From Frankiaceae bacterium (GTDB taxonomy: Bacteria > Actinomycetota > Actinomycetes > JAFAQI01), in contig JAVEEI010000210.1 in NCBI GenBank assembly GCA_030840525.1, forward strand, positions 1 to 56,314: a stretch of DNA of 56,314 nt, in the 5' to 3' direction. Each line of letters begins with the position of its first letter. Within the stretch, counting starts at the first letter, position 1. This document shows, piece by piece, positions 7,913 through 15,077 of the stretch. The notes under the pieces are model-generated. The model worked only from the letters and a program-made list of their open reading frames with translations, ran no database searches and had not been told where the DNA came from. Both the position numbers and the translations under genes were made by a program.

Positions 7913-7936
7913 ACTGAGGCACATACTGAGGCACAT
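7913..7936. repeat. Tandem 12-bp repeat beside the right attachment repeat
   Basis: ACTGAGGCACAT is repeated twice without a gap, starting ten bases after the hsdR stop codon and about 105 bp before the second attachment repeat. Its distance from the repeat resembles that of the unrelated decamer pair at 910-929 from copy 1. Both pairs look like arm-type sites, but for different integrases. Confidence 0.45.
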
Positions 7937-8041
7937 CCGGGACGAGTTTTGGCGAATGCCGGCGGACGTCGACGGACAGAATCCTAGGAATAGCAACGAG
8001 TTCTGGACCTCGGCGGACACCGAAACACCCACTGGAGGTCG

Positions 8042-8086
8042 ATGGCATGCAAGGGGTCAGGGGTTCGAGTCCCCTCAGCTCCACTT
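8042..8086 (+). repeat. Attachment-site direct repeat, copy 2 (tRNA-Ala 3' half)
   Basis: This is an exact 45-bp copy of 981-1025, with the same anticodon-loop-to-acceptor half of tRNA-Ala(GGC). The 7,061-bp spacing between copies defines the boundaries of the restriction island. Matching stops immediately outside: position 980 is A while 8041 is G, and 1026 is C while 8087 is T. Confidence 0.85.
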
Positions 8087-8368
8087 TGGTAGGCGTTTGA
8101 CCTGCGGTTTTTCACTTGCGCTGCTCGGCCACGGTCGTCTGGGTGTGCAAACGGTGGGCAGACTCGGGGGCGCGCCGTACTTCCGGGCGCCGACTGCCAG
8201 CGAGGAGCGCGGGCCCGACCAGTCCGGGCAACGCCGAGAAGTTGGCTCGGCTCCGGCTGACCATGCTGACCGCGGTCGTGCTTGCGGGCGCCGGCGGCTA
8301 TGGGCTGGTACGTATAAGCTAATAGGTATAGCCTCGCACGACATCAGCCCACGAACATCGGAATCGAC
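8087..8368 (+). promoter_or_regulatory. Intergenic stretch with AT-rich promoter of the hydrolase-TetR pair
   Basis: Nothing in the first 200 bp reads as a convincing gene. At 8313-8332 there is an unusually AT-rich run containing TATAAG and TATAGC, either of which could be the -10 box for the gene starting at 8369. TATA words at both ends give weak dyad symmetry. This is a plausible site for the TetR-family regulator encoded downstream, but the symmetry is poor. Confidence 0.35.
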
Positions 8369-9199
8369 ATGAGCACCAGCCATACCCAGCACAGCAAGTT
8401 CAGCGTCATCGACCGGCCGGGCGGAACGGTGGCCTACGAGGTCGCCGGCGACGGCCCCCTTATCGTCTGCGTCCCCGGGATGGGGGATCTGCGGTCGAGC
8501 TACCGTTTCGTCGCCCCACTTTGGGCTAGTGCCGGTTACCGGGTCGCGCTGACGGACCTGCGCGGCCACGGTGACAGCAGCGCCACGTTCGACGAGTACG
8601 GCGACGAGGCCACCGCAGGCGACATCACGGCGTTGATTGAGAAGCTGGGCGGGCCGGCGATCATCGTCGGCAACTCACTCGCCCCTGGCTCAGCCGTGTT
8701 GGTCGCGGCGGCCCGTCCTGAGCTGGTTGCGGGTCTCGTTCTGGTGGGGCCGTTTGTTCGCCCGGCCACCCTGTCGACACTGCAGCGTCTGGCGTTTCGG
8801 GTCATGATGGCGCCGTCGTGGGCGCGCATGTCCTGGACTTCCTACCTGCCGAAGCTCTACGCGGGACGCAAGCCCACCGACTTCGCCGAGCATCGCGCGC
8901 AGGTGTCGGCTGCGCTGAAGAGGCGCGGCTATGCCAAGGCGTTCTCGCTCACCACGCACACAAGCCACGAGGCCGCCGCCGCCGTCTTGCCGTCGGTCAA
9001 CGCCCCGACCCTGGTGGTCATGGGCGAACGCGACCCGGACTTCCCCGACCCCGCCGCCGAGGCTCGCTGGATCGGTGCGCAGCTCAACGGCACCACTCTG
9101 ATGGTGCCCGAGGCGGGCCACTACCCGCAGGCCCAACGACCCGACCTGGTCGCTCCGGCCGTCGAAGCGTTCGCCGATCAAGTGACGGCCCGTGCCTAG
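8369..9199 (+). CDS. Alpha/beta-fold hydrolase
   Basis: A 276-aa single-domain hydrolase. It has the oxyanion-loop region VPGMGD, the strand-turn DLRGHGDS typical of the family, a nucleophile elbow VGNSLA with S103, an acid candidate in GERDPDFP and the catalytic His in EAGHYPQ. The last elbow position is Ala rather than the usual Gly. No signal peptide is seen, so it is cytoplasmic. The substrate is unknown. The stop overlaps the GTG of the TetR gene by eight bases, so the two form an operon and the regulator probably controls it. Confidence 0.85.
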   Translation: MSTSHTQHSKFSVIDRPGGTVAYEVAGDGPLIVCVPGMGDLRSSYRFVAPLWASAGYRVALTDLRGHGDSSATFDEYGDEATAGDITALIEKLGGPAIIVGNSLAPGSAVLVAAARPELVAGLVLVGPFVRPATLSTLQRLAFRVMMAPSWARMSWTSYLPKLYAGRKPTDFAEHRAQVSAALKRRGYAKAFSLTTHTSHEAAAAVLPSVNAPTLVVMGERDPDFPDPAAEARWIGAQLNGTTLMVPEAGHYPQAQRPDLVAPAVEAFADQVTARA

Positions 9200-9896
9200 A
9201 GCGGGCCTGACGACGCAACGCGTCGTCGAGGAAGCCGAGCAGGTCGCCGACGAGGTCGGGCTGCCGAACCTGACGCTCGCCGCTCTGGCACCCCGCCTCG
9301 GCGTCAGGATGCCGAGCCTCTACAAGCATGTGGCCGGGATCGACGCGCTGCGCCGCCTGCTGTCGATCCGGGCCAAGCAGGAGCTGGCGGACGTGTTCGC
9401 GCGAGCGGCTGCCGGCCGTGCCGGGGCGCAGGCGGTGACGGCGATGCTGTACGCGACCAGGGCGTGGGCGAAGGCCCACCCCGGCCGTTACGCGGCGACC
9501 GTGCGCGCCCCCGATCCGACAGACGACGAGGAGGTCGCGGCGAGCAACGCGATCCTCGACATCGCGCTCGCGGGGTTGGCTGAGTATCGACTGGCGGGCG
9601 ACGATGCGATCGATGCTGTCCGCGCGCTCCGGGCCACGCTGCACGGCTTCATCAGCCTTGAACAGGCCGGTGGCTTCGGCCTGCCGAACGACGTCGACCG
9701 TAGCTTCGATCGCGTGACCGCAGCACTTGCCGAGACGTTCACGGCGTGGCCGCCCAAGACGGAGCGTGAGCGGGTAGCGAAAGTCAGCTCGACGCTGTCG
9801 CGGCCATCTCGCCGCGACCGGAACTCGCCCGCTGCGACCGCACGGCGAAGCGGTGCACGAGCTGCCCGCGACCCTCATCCGCGAACCGACGGATGA
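9192..9896 (+). CDS. TetR-family regulator
   Basis: A 234-aa repressor with the N-terminal TetR helix-turn-helix at about residues 7-50 (LTLAALAPRLGVRMPSLYKHV). The C-terminal ligand domain is of the WHG type, common in actinobacterial TetR proteins (HGFISLEQAGGFGL region). The last 35 residues are Arg/Ser-rich and low in complexity, unlike the family, and may be a frameshifted or decayed tail. The GTG start lies inside the end of the hydrolase gene, so the regulator is likely autogenous with it. Confidence 0.85.
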   Translation: MPRAGLTTQRVVEEAEQVADEVGLPNLTLAALAPRLGVRMPSLYKHVAGIDALRRLLSIRAKQELADVFARAAAGRAGAQAVTAMLYATRAWAKAHPGRYAATVRAPDPTDDEEVAASNAILDIALAGLAEYRLAGDDAIDAVRALRATLHGFISLEQAGGFGLPNDVDRSFDRVTAALAETFTAWPPKTERERVAKVSSTLSRPSRRDRNSPAATARRSGARAARDPHPRTDG

Positions 9897-9983
9897 GCGC
9901 CGGCGTCGCTGTCGGCGCGGCCGTTACGCCTCCGATACGTCTTCGCTCTCCAGGTTCCTACGGCGCAACGACGGCGTGACCGA

Positions 9984-9999
9984 CAACTGCTAGCAGTTG
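9984..9999. repeat. Perfect 16-bp palindrome
   Basis: CAACTGCTAGCAGTTG is identical to its reverse complement. It lies in the 186-bp gap after the TetR gene, 37 bp before a tRNA-3'-end-like sequence. It could be a protein-binding site, a terminator without a U-tract, or part of an attachment region. Nothing in the sequence decides which. Confidence 0.4.
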
Positions 10000-10035
10000 G
10001 AGCGTGTCGGCCGGGCCCGCGAACCCGCTCCGGAC

Positions 10036-10064
10036 GGGTCAGGGGTTCGAGTCCCCTCGGCTCC
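10036..10064 (+). repeat. tRNA 3'-end-like sequence (third, diverged)
   Basis: A T-arm AGGGG-TTCGAGT-CCCCT followed by CGGCTCC resembles the end of a tRNA. It is identical to the two attachment repeats for 23 bases (10036-10058), then differs at one acceptor base, and it lacks the anticodon-loop part. I could not fold a complete tRNA upstream of it. It is probably an old attachment-site copy, which would make 8087-10064 a third inserted segment; the end of another tRNA cannot be excluded. Confidence 0.45.
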
Positions 10065-10082
10065 GCCGACAAGCCGCTGGTG

Positions 10083-10367
10083 TCACAGGCCGGAGGTCGG
10101 CAGACGGGCGCTGTCAGCCTGTAGCGGCCGAACGTTACGGAGACTGACGACTAGCTCGGTAGCGGCGCTGGCGATGGCACGACACTGCTCGGCTTCGCGC
10201 GTGATGGCAACGAGCCGGTCCGTCGGCGCGCGCGACGCGTCCTGCATGAGTAGCTCCGCGCGCCGGTCCTCGACCATGATGACGGCATTGGCGACCCGAT
10301 CGAGTCTCGCGCAGAGCAATTCAGATTGGTGACGGCGGGTATAATCCTCGCTGCTATGAGCGCACAT
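10083..10367 (-). CDS. Small hypothetical protein
   Basis: A 94-aa reading frame with C/G-rich third positions and a helical, charge-alternating composition (LDRVANAVIMVEDRRAELL). It has no recognisable domain and no membrane segment. The ribosome site is weak. The stop codon of the next minus-strand gene upstream (10380-10646) lies 12 bp before its ATG, so the two may be co-transcribed. The function is unknown and the gene is only moderately supported. Confidence 0.4.
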   Translation of the reverse strand: MCAHSSEDYTRRHQSELLCARLDRVANAVIMVEDRRAELLMQDASRAPTDRLVAITREAEQCRAIASAATELVVSLRNVRPLQADSARLPTSGL

Positions 10368-10379
10368 GCGGCTTCTCTC

Positions 10380-10646
10380 TTAGAACTCCCACCGTACGCG
10401 CTTTTCCTCGACTCGTGCCTGTGCCGTCAGCCTCGCGGGCGACCGATGTTCGTCCAACGCCGTACGGACCCTGGCTATTTGGGCTTGGCCGTGCGATGGT
10501 GAGGATCTAGCGCGCCTGGCCTCATCCAGACTCATGTGCTCCCTCGCCGCTCCAGTACGCCGTAGCAGAGCGGCAGCCTCCAGGAATGGCGCAGCAATGA
10601 AACCAACGGCTACCCAAGCTGGCGGCGCCGCTATGGACGTTTGCAT
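10380..10646 (-). CDS. Small hypothetical protein
   Basis: An 88-aa frame starting at ATG 10646. A hydrophobic stretch near the N-terminus (AWVAVGFIAAPFLEAAALL) could be one membrane segment, followed by a charged Arg-rich tail. It is divergent from the diguanylate cyclase gene, with start codons about 20 bp apart. The family is not recognised. The minus-strand frame stays open far upstream but overlaps the cyclase gene there, so I start at this ATG. Confidence 0.35.
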   Translation of the reverse strand: MQTSIAAPPAWVAVGFIAAPFLEAAALLRRTGAAREHMSLDEARRARSSPSHGQAQIARVRTALDEHRSPARLTAQARVEEKRVRWEF

Positions 10647-10664
10647 TTTCAGCCGAGCACGCCC

Positions 10665-11489
10665 GTGAGCACGGATGAGCTCGCGGGCCGCCGCCAGGGG
10701 ACCCCGGTCCCGATGGCCACTCCGCCGCCCGACTCGGCCGAAGAGGACCGACGCCTCGCCGCCGAAGACCGCCGCCGGGCCGCTCGCTACTTGTCCGCGG
10801 CTTACCGGGACGACACAACGGGCGCGTTGAACCGTCGACCGGGTCGGGAGCAGATGCAGCTGGCGCTCGACCGCGCGCGCCGCGACTCCTCCGCGCTGAC
10901 GTTCTTGTTCGTCGATGTCGACGGCCTCAAGCAGGTCAACGACTCGGAGGGCCATGATCGCGGCGACGCGCTACTCGCGGCGGTCGGCAGCGCCTTGCGA
11001 TCGAGCCTGCGCAGCTACGACCTCGTCGTTCGGTACGGCGGCGACGAGTTCGTGTGTGCGCTGCCCGGCGGCACCGCCGAGGTCGCGGCCGAGCGCCTTG
11101 CCGGCGTTCGGGTAGCGCTCGACGAGCTTGTCGCAGGCGCCACTGTCAGCGCCGGCTGCGCCGAAGTGGAGTCGACGGACACGCTCGAGACCGTCATTCG
11201 CCGCGCCGACACCGACCTCTACCGAAGTCGTCTCGGCCGGCATCCGGCCGCGGGTCGACGGTTGAGCGCAGCTGCGACACCACCACCCGCGACGGGTGAT
11301 GCCTCGGTGGCCTGCGGCGCGTGTGGCGGCCGAGTTCCCCTCAGCGAGTTCGTCCTGGAGCTGACCCCCCGGATGACGAGGTATGCCGACTGCTCGCGCT
11401 GCGGCGCGACCACGCTGATCCAGCTCAGCCCAGCTTCGATCCCACGCCCGGGCATCTGGCTGCACGCAGCAGGCGACACGGAGGATTGA
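10665..11489 (+). CDS. GGDEF diguanylate cyclase with C-terminal zinc ribbon
   Basis: A 274-aa cytoplasmic protein. The GGDEF domain covers about residues 45-190 with an intact active site GGDEF (125-129) and the feedback-inhibition motif RSYD (116-119) five residues before it. It should therefore make cyclic di-GMP from two GTP and be product-inhibited. After a linker comes C217-x2-C220-x22-C243-x2-C246, a zinc-ribbon pattern. No sensory or membrane domain precedes the cyclase. I chose the GTG at 10665; an ATG at 10713 is possible. The stop overlaps the ATG of the GAF-ANTAR gene. Confidence 0.85.
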   Translation: MSTDELAGRRQGTPVPMATPPPDSAEEDRRLAAEDRRRAARYLSAAYRDDTTGALNRRPGREQMQLALDRARRDSSALTFLFVDVDGLKQVNDSEGHDRGDALLAAVGSALRSSLRSYDLVVRYGGDEFVCALPGGTAEVAAERLAGVRVALDELVAGATVSAGCAEVESTDTLETVIRRADTDLYRSRLGRHPAAGRRLSAAATPPPATGDASVACGACGGRVPLSEFVLELTPRMTRYADCSRCGATTLIQLSPASIPRPGIWLHAAGDTED

Positions 11490-12244
11490 TGAGGGAACCG
11501 GCAGTGCCAGACCCCAACGACCATACGGCGCAGACACGGGAGCAAGCGCTCGCCGAGACCTTCGTCCGCCTGGCCGACACCATGGTCGACGACTACGACG
11601 TGGCGGACCTCCTCGATCAACTGGTCACCGCCTGCGTGTACGTGCTCGGGGTGACTGCCGCCGGCCTGCTTCTCGACGACCAGAAAGGCAACCTCGCGCT
11701 CGTGGCGTCCTCGAGCCAGGAGACGCGGCTGTTGGAACTGTTCGTGCTGCAGAACAACGAGGGCCCCTGCTTGGATTGCGTGCGCACCGGGGCAGTAGTG
11801 ATCAGTGCCAACTTAGAAAGCGACCGGCACCGATGGCCGTTGTTCGTCCCCGCCGCACGCATGGCGGGCTTCGAGTCCGTCGCTGCGTTGCCGATGCGGC
11901 TGCGGGAGCAGACGATCGGCGGACTCGGTCTCTTCATGAACGTGCCCCGGCCGATACCCGGCGCGAATCTCCGCCTGGCCCAGGCATTGGCGGACGTCGC
12001 GACGATCGGTGTCCTGCAACAGCGCTCGCTGCACCGCAGCCACGTGCTTTCCGAGCAGCTTCAGGGCGCCTTGAGCAGCCGGATCACCATCGAGCAGGCG
12101 AAGGGCATCTTGGCCGAACGCAACAACCTGACGATGGAGGTGGCGTTCGATGCCTTGCGGGCGCACGCACGCAACCACAACCTGAAACTCACCGACGTCG
12201 CGAGGTCGGTCGTGACAGGGGGGCTGGACCCGACTCGCCGTTGA
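11489..12244 (+). CDS. GAF-ANTAR regulator (RNA-binding antiterminator type)
   Basis: A 251-aa protein with a GAF sensor domain (about residues 25-170, including the EGPCLDCV segment with C94 and C97) and a C-terminal ANTAR domain (about 185-245: SRITIEQAKGILAERNNLTMEVAFDALRAHAR). ANTAR domains bind paired hairpins in nascent mRNA and prevent termination. The GAF domain presumably sets activity. Translation is coupled to the diguanylate cyclase gene through TGATG, so c-di-GMP synthesis and antitermination are probably used together. The target RNA is unknown. Confidence 0.9.
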   Translation: MREPAVPDPNDHTAQTREQALAETFVRLADTMVDDYDVADLLDQLVTACVYVLGVTAAGLLLDDQKGNLALVASSSQETRLLELFVLQNNEGPCLDCVRTGAVVISANLESDRHRWPLFVPAARMAGFESVAALPMRLREQTIGGLGLFMNVPRPIPGANLRLAQALADVATIGVLQQRSLHRSHVLSEQLQGALSSRITIEQAKGILAERNNLTMEVAFDALRAHARNHNLKLTDVARSVVTGGLDPTRR

Positions 12245-12391
12245 AGGTCCGGCCGGCGCTCTCGACTGTCGCGGCGACCTGTCTTTCTCGCTGGTCGTGT
12301 GCGACACTGACAGTACCTCCGCGGCTGGACTTCATCCGGCCCTTGTGCATTCTCGCCGCCTCGTGATTTCGCACTGCTTAGGCGGCGCACT

Positions 12392-12637
12392 ATGAGCAAC
12401 TCTGTCGACTTCCTCGAAGTCTTCGCCCCCGCTGGTACGACGCCAGGTCCGCGCACCCCCGTTAGCGACCGACTGAGCGTTACGTGTGTGTACTGCCGGG
12501 CGTCGATACCCGCCTCGACGTTTGTGTTCTGGTCGGACGCAAGGCGGCTGATCTCGGCGACGTGCCCTGGGTGCGACCGTCGAGTCACCCTGGCGATGTC
12601 GACCTGGCGCCGCTGGCTCAAGCAGTCGCTCGGATGA
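12392..12637 (+). CDS. Small zinc-ribbon protein
   Basis: An 81-aa protein with C32-x2-C35-x22-C58-x2-C61, a four-cysteine zinc ribbon. The spacing and several flanking residues match the C-terminal ribbon of the diguanylate cyclase at 10665-11489, so the two modules are probably homologous. It is the first gene of a coupled operon: its TGA overlaps the ATG of the LapA-like gene (ATGA). There is no other domain, and the partner or nucleic acid it binds is unknown. Confidence 0.7.
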   Translation: MSNSVDFLEVFAPAGTTPGPRTPVSDRLSVTCVYCRASIPASTFVFWSDARRLISATCPGCDRRVTLAMSTWRRWLKQSLG

Positions 12638-13029
12638 GCGTCTTCCGGCGCACGTCGCTCGCTACGGCGCGGCCGCGGGCAACATCGCCGCCCCCCACAT
12701 CGCCATCGACAACGTCGCCACCGACAGCGCCGCCACCCACAACGGGGCGGCCGCCCTCGGCTCACTCCGCGGCGCGTCGGCCGACGCGGATCGGAAGCCT
12801 GCACGTCGGGTTGATCGTGGCGGCCGTCGTCCTCGTCCTGCTCGTCGTGTTCCTGGTCCAGAACGCGCGCGCGGTCAACGTCAGCTTCCTGGGCGGGCAT
12901 CTGCGTATCTCGCTCGCCGTCGCAATGCTCGCCGCCTCGGTCGCCGGTGCCTTGGTCGTGGGCGCTGCTGGCACGGCCCGCATCGGGCAGCTGCGACGCA
13001 GAGCGCGCCGAGAGTCGAGCGCCAAATGA
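12634..13029 (+). CDS. LapA-like (DUF1049) membrane protein
   Basis: A 131-aa protein with a Pro/Thr/Ser-rich cytoplasmic N-terminus of about 45 residues. Two membrane helices follow (HVGLIVAAVVLVLLVVFLVQ and ISLAVAMLAASVAGALVVGA), separated by the NARAVNVSFLGG loop that marks LapA-domain proteins, and then a basic tail. Family members are linked to envelope or lipopolysaccharide-assembly functions in Gram-negatives; the role in actinobacteria is unclear. Overlapping start and stop codons couple it to both neighbours. Confidence 0.75.
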   Translation: MSVFRRTSLATARPRATSPPPTSPSTTSPPTAPPPTTGRPPSAHSAARRPTRIGSLHVGLIVAAVVLVLLVVFLVQNARAVNVSFLGGHLRISLAVAMLAASVAGALVVGAAGTARIGQLRRRARRESSAK

Positions 13030-13226
13030 TGCCGGCGAAGAGCGACGTCGTCACCGTGACGGTCCCGGTCGTCGCGTACGCGCATAGTGCAGCGGACCAG
13101 TGCGGGTGTGGACACCTCGACAACGCGCACGACGAGATCGCCGCCCGCTACTGTGCCGCAACCCAGCTCGGTGCACTGACGCGGGGATGCATCTGTCAAC
13201 ATGCGCCGACTGTGCGCACGCCGTGA
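13026..13226 (+). CDS. Small Cys-rich protein
   Basis: A 66-aa protein whose core has C26-x-C28, H30, H35, C43 and C55-x-C57 (CGCGH, HDEIAARYC, RGCIC). This is a likely metal-binding or iron-sulfur-binding arrangement. I know similar short proteins only as hypothetical. The start is ATG 13026, overlapping the LapA-like stop; an ATG at 13029 also fits. Its stop overlaps the GTG of the DUF5994 gene. Confidence 0.65.
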   Translation: MMPAKSDVVTVTVPVVAYAHSAADQCGCGHLDNAHDEIAARYCAATQLGALTRGCICQHAPTVRTP

Positions 13227-13663
13227 CGTCGTCGACCGCGGACCGTGACACGGCCCGGCTCGACGACGACGGCGCACCCGTCTCGACGCCGCGGCAGCCG
13301 GCCGCCCCGGACGCCCGTCTCGTCTGGGCGCCCGACGGGACCCCGCCCACTGGCACGTGGTGGCCCAAAACCCGTGACGCCGCAACGGAACTCCGCGCCC
13401 TGCTGCCTCAAGTCAGCGACCGCCTAGGGGGAACGGTCACGCGCGTGTCGCTCAACATCGGCGCGTGGAACGCCGACCAGCCGCGCCGGTTGCGCGTTGG
13501 CGACTCCCTGGTGCGACTCGGTTGGTTCAACACCCTGGACTCGGCGACGGTCACACTCGGCCGCAGCGGCGCCGCTCGCGTCACGCTCCACGTCGTCGCG
13601 CCGGAACTGGATCCCGACGCGGCCCGCGAGCTGCTGCGCGAAGCATCCAGGAGCAACGCGTGA
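13223..13663 (+). CDS. DUF5994-family protein
   Basis: A 146-aa cytoplasmic protein matching the actinobacterial DUF5994 pattern: TWWPKTRDAATELRALL, a VSLNIGAWN strand, RRLRVGDSLVRLGWF, then TVTLGRS and VTLHVVAPELDPDAA. No enzymatic function is known for the family; several members sit beside stress regulators. The GTG start overlaps the previous stop (GTGA), and its own stop overlaps the following GTG. The assignment is from remembered family features and should be confirmed by profile search. Confidence 0.7.
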   Translation: MTSSTADRDTARLDDDGAPVSTPRQPAAPDARLVWAPDGTPPTGTWWPKTRDAATELRALLPQVSDRLGGTVTRVSLNIGAWNADQPRRLRVGDSLVRLGWFNTLDSATVTLGRSGAARVTLHVVAPELDPDAARELLREASRSNA

Positions 13664-14061
13664 CGCTTTCCCGCGAGCAGGCCCGAGACCTACGAGCAGG
13701 TCGCGCGTGGCGGACGCGAGTGGCTGCGCTGCCGAGTCCGCCGGGGCCATCGCCCGCGACGACCTACGCAGCTGTTGTCGCAGACCTCGCCCGGCTCAGA
13801 ACTGCGGTCGCCGCGGAGCGCCGCGGCATCGACCGGTCGATCGCGGACATGCGCCGTAGCCACGACGATCTCGACCGGGCGCTCGCCTGTGCGATCGCTC
13901 AGGCATTCGCCGCCGACGCGATCGGTGCGTCCACCCCCGACGGAGTCCTCAGCTGGGCGGCCGAAGGGCTGGCCCGCTCCTACGAGCGCGAGCTCGCCAT
14001 CTTCGCCGCTATCGACGCGTGCGGGCCCGCGCAACCACAGAGCCGACAGGTACGACGTTGA
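13660..14061 (+). CDS. Hypothetical helical protein
   Basis: A 133-aa, mainly alpha-helical protein with charged heptad-like stretches (DLARLRTAVAAERRGIDRSIADMRRSHDDLDRAL), suggesting a short coiled coil. There is no signal peptide, membrane segment or recognised domain. It is placed between DUF5994 and the desaturase in the chain of coupled genes, with GTGA at the front and TTGA at the back. Confidence 0.6.
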   Translation: MTLSREQARDLRAGRAWRTRVAALPSPPGPSPATTYAAVVADLARLRTAVAAERRGIDRSIADMRRSHDDLDRALACAIAQAFAADAIGASTPDGVLSWAAEGLARSYERELAIFAAIDACGPAQPQSRQVRR

Positions 14062-15077
14062 CCTCGTCGGTTACAGCAGCCGCTCCGACGCGACCCGCCT
14101 CGCCGTACGGGCAACTGCTCGCGCAGGTGCAGCGGACCGGCTTGTTGGAGCGGTCTGCCGCGCGTTACGTGCCACGGTTCGTCGCGCTCGCTGTCGCGGC
14201 CGGGGCCGGTCTCGCCGGGTTCCTTTGGCTCGGTGACTCGTGGTGGCAGCTTGCGGTCGGCGCATACTCCGGCCTGCTGTTCACGCAGATCGGTTTCCTC
14301 GGCCACGACGCCGGCCACCAGCAGATCTTCCGCGGCCGGCGCCGCAACGACCGGCTGGGTTTGGTGCTGTCCAACCTCGGCGTGGGGCTGAGCTATGGCT
14401 GGTGGGTGGACAAGCACAACCGCCACCACAGAAGTCCCAACGAGGTCGGCCGGGACCCCGACGTGGAACGCAACGTCCTGGCCTGGACCGAACAGCAGGC
14501 GCGGTCCCAGCGAGGACTGCTCCGCATCGTCGCGCGTCACCAGGACGTCGTCTTCTTCCCGCTGTTGCTTCTCGAGGGCTGGAACCTGCACGTCGGAAGC
14601 ATCCGCATGCTGCTGCGCCGCAGGCGCCGGAGCTTGCTCGAACTGACATTGCTGGCGGTCCACACCGCGGGCGGACTCGCGCTTCTGCTCACGGTCCTGT
14701 CGCCGGTGCGGGCGTTGGTGTTCGTCGTCGTTCAACAGTCGGCGTTCGGCCTCTACCTCGGCTCGACGTTCGCCCCCAACCACAAAGGCATGCAGATCAT
14801 CGACGCGGCGGCGCGACCGGACTTCCTGAGCCGCCAAGTGCTCACGTCGCGGAACATCAAAGGCGGCCGGCTCACGACGGCGGTCTTCGGCGGCCTGAAC
14901 TACCAGATCGAGCACCACCTGTTCCCGAGCATGCCCAGTCGGAACCTGGCGCGATGTCGACCGCTGGTCCAAGCCTTCTGTGCGGCGCACGGTGTGCCCT
15001 ACGCCGAAACGAGAGTCATGGACTCCTACCGACGATCGCTGCGTTACCTCCGCAGCGTGCGGCCCGATGCAGCGTGA
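14058..15077 (+). CDS. Membrane fatty-acid desaturase
   Basis: A 339-aa integral membrane enzyme with the three histidine boxes of the front-end/acyl-lipid desaturase family: HDAGHQ (from residue 83), HNRHH (from 120) and QIEHH (from 283). The Q in the third box is typical of delta-6-like desaturases. Hydrophobic helices lie between the boxes. It uses a di-iron centre and O2 to put a double bond in fatty acyl chains, and so affects membrane fluidity. I chose the TTG at 14058, which overlaps the previous stop; a GTG at 14019 is the alternative. Regiospecificity cannot be told from the sequence. Confidence 0.9.
   Translation: MTSSVTAAAPTRPASPYGQLLAQVQRTGLLERSAARYVPRFVALAVAAGAGLAGFLWLGDSWWQLAVGAYSGLLFTQIGFLGHDAGHQQIFRGRRRNDRLGLVLSNLGVGLSYGWWVDKHNRHHRSPNEVGRDPDVERNVLAWTEQQARSQRGLLRIVARHQDVVFFPLLLLEGWNLHVGSIRMLLRRRRRSLLELTLLAVHTAGGLALLLTVLSPVRALVFVVVQQSAFGLYLGSTFAPNHKGMQIIDAAARPDFLSRQVLTSRNIKGGRLTTAVFGGLNYQIEHHLFPSMPSRNLARCRPLVQAFCAAHGVPYAETRVMDSYRRSLRYLRSVRPDAA

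Noticed and set aside
8116..8322. 68-residue frame between the attachment copy and the hydrolase gene
   Set aside because: It has mixed composition, no ribosome site, and ends within the AT-rich promoter of the hydrolase gene; coding bias is weak.
9984..9999. Anticodon arm of an unusual (CTA) tRNA
   Set aside because: The palindrome allows a five-bp stem with a six-base loop only, not the seven-base loop needed, and no D-arm or acceptor pairing fits.
1..10064. Integrase gene of the tRNA-Ala elements
   Set aside because: No frame in the first 10 kb shows the tyrosine-integrase R-H-x-x-R-Y pattern or a serine-recombinase domain. It must be outside the window or lost.
10021..10070. Complete tRNA gene ending at 10064
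   Set aside because: Only the T-arm and acceptor 3' strand are recognisable. I found no matching 5' acceptor strand, D-arm or seven-base anticodon loop.
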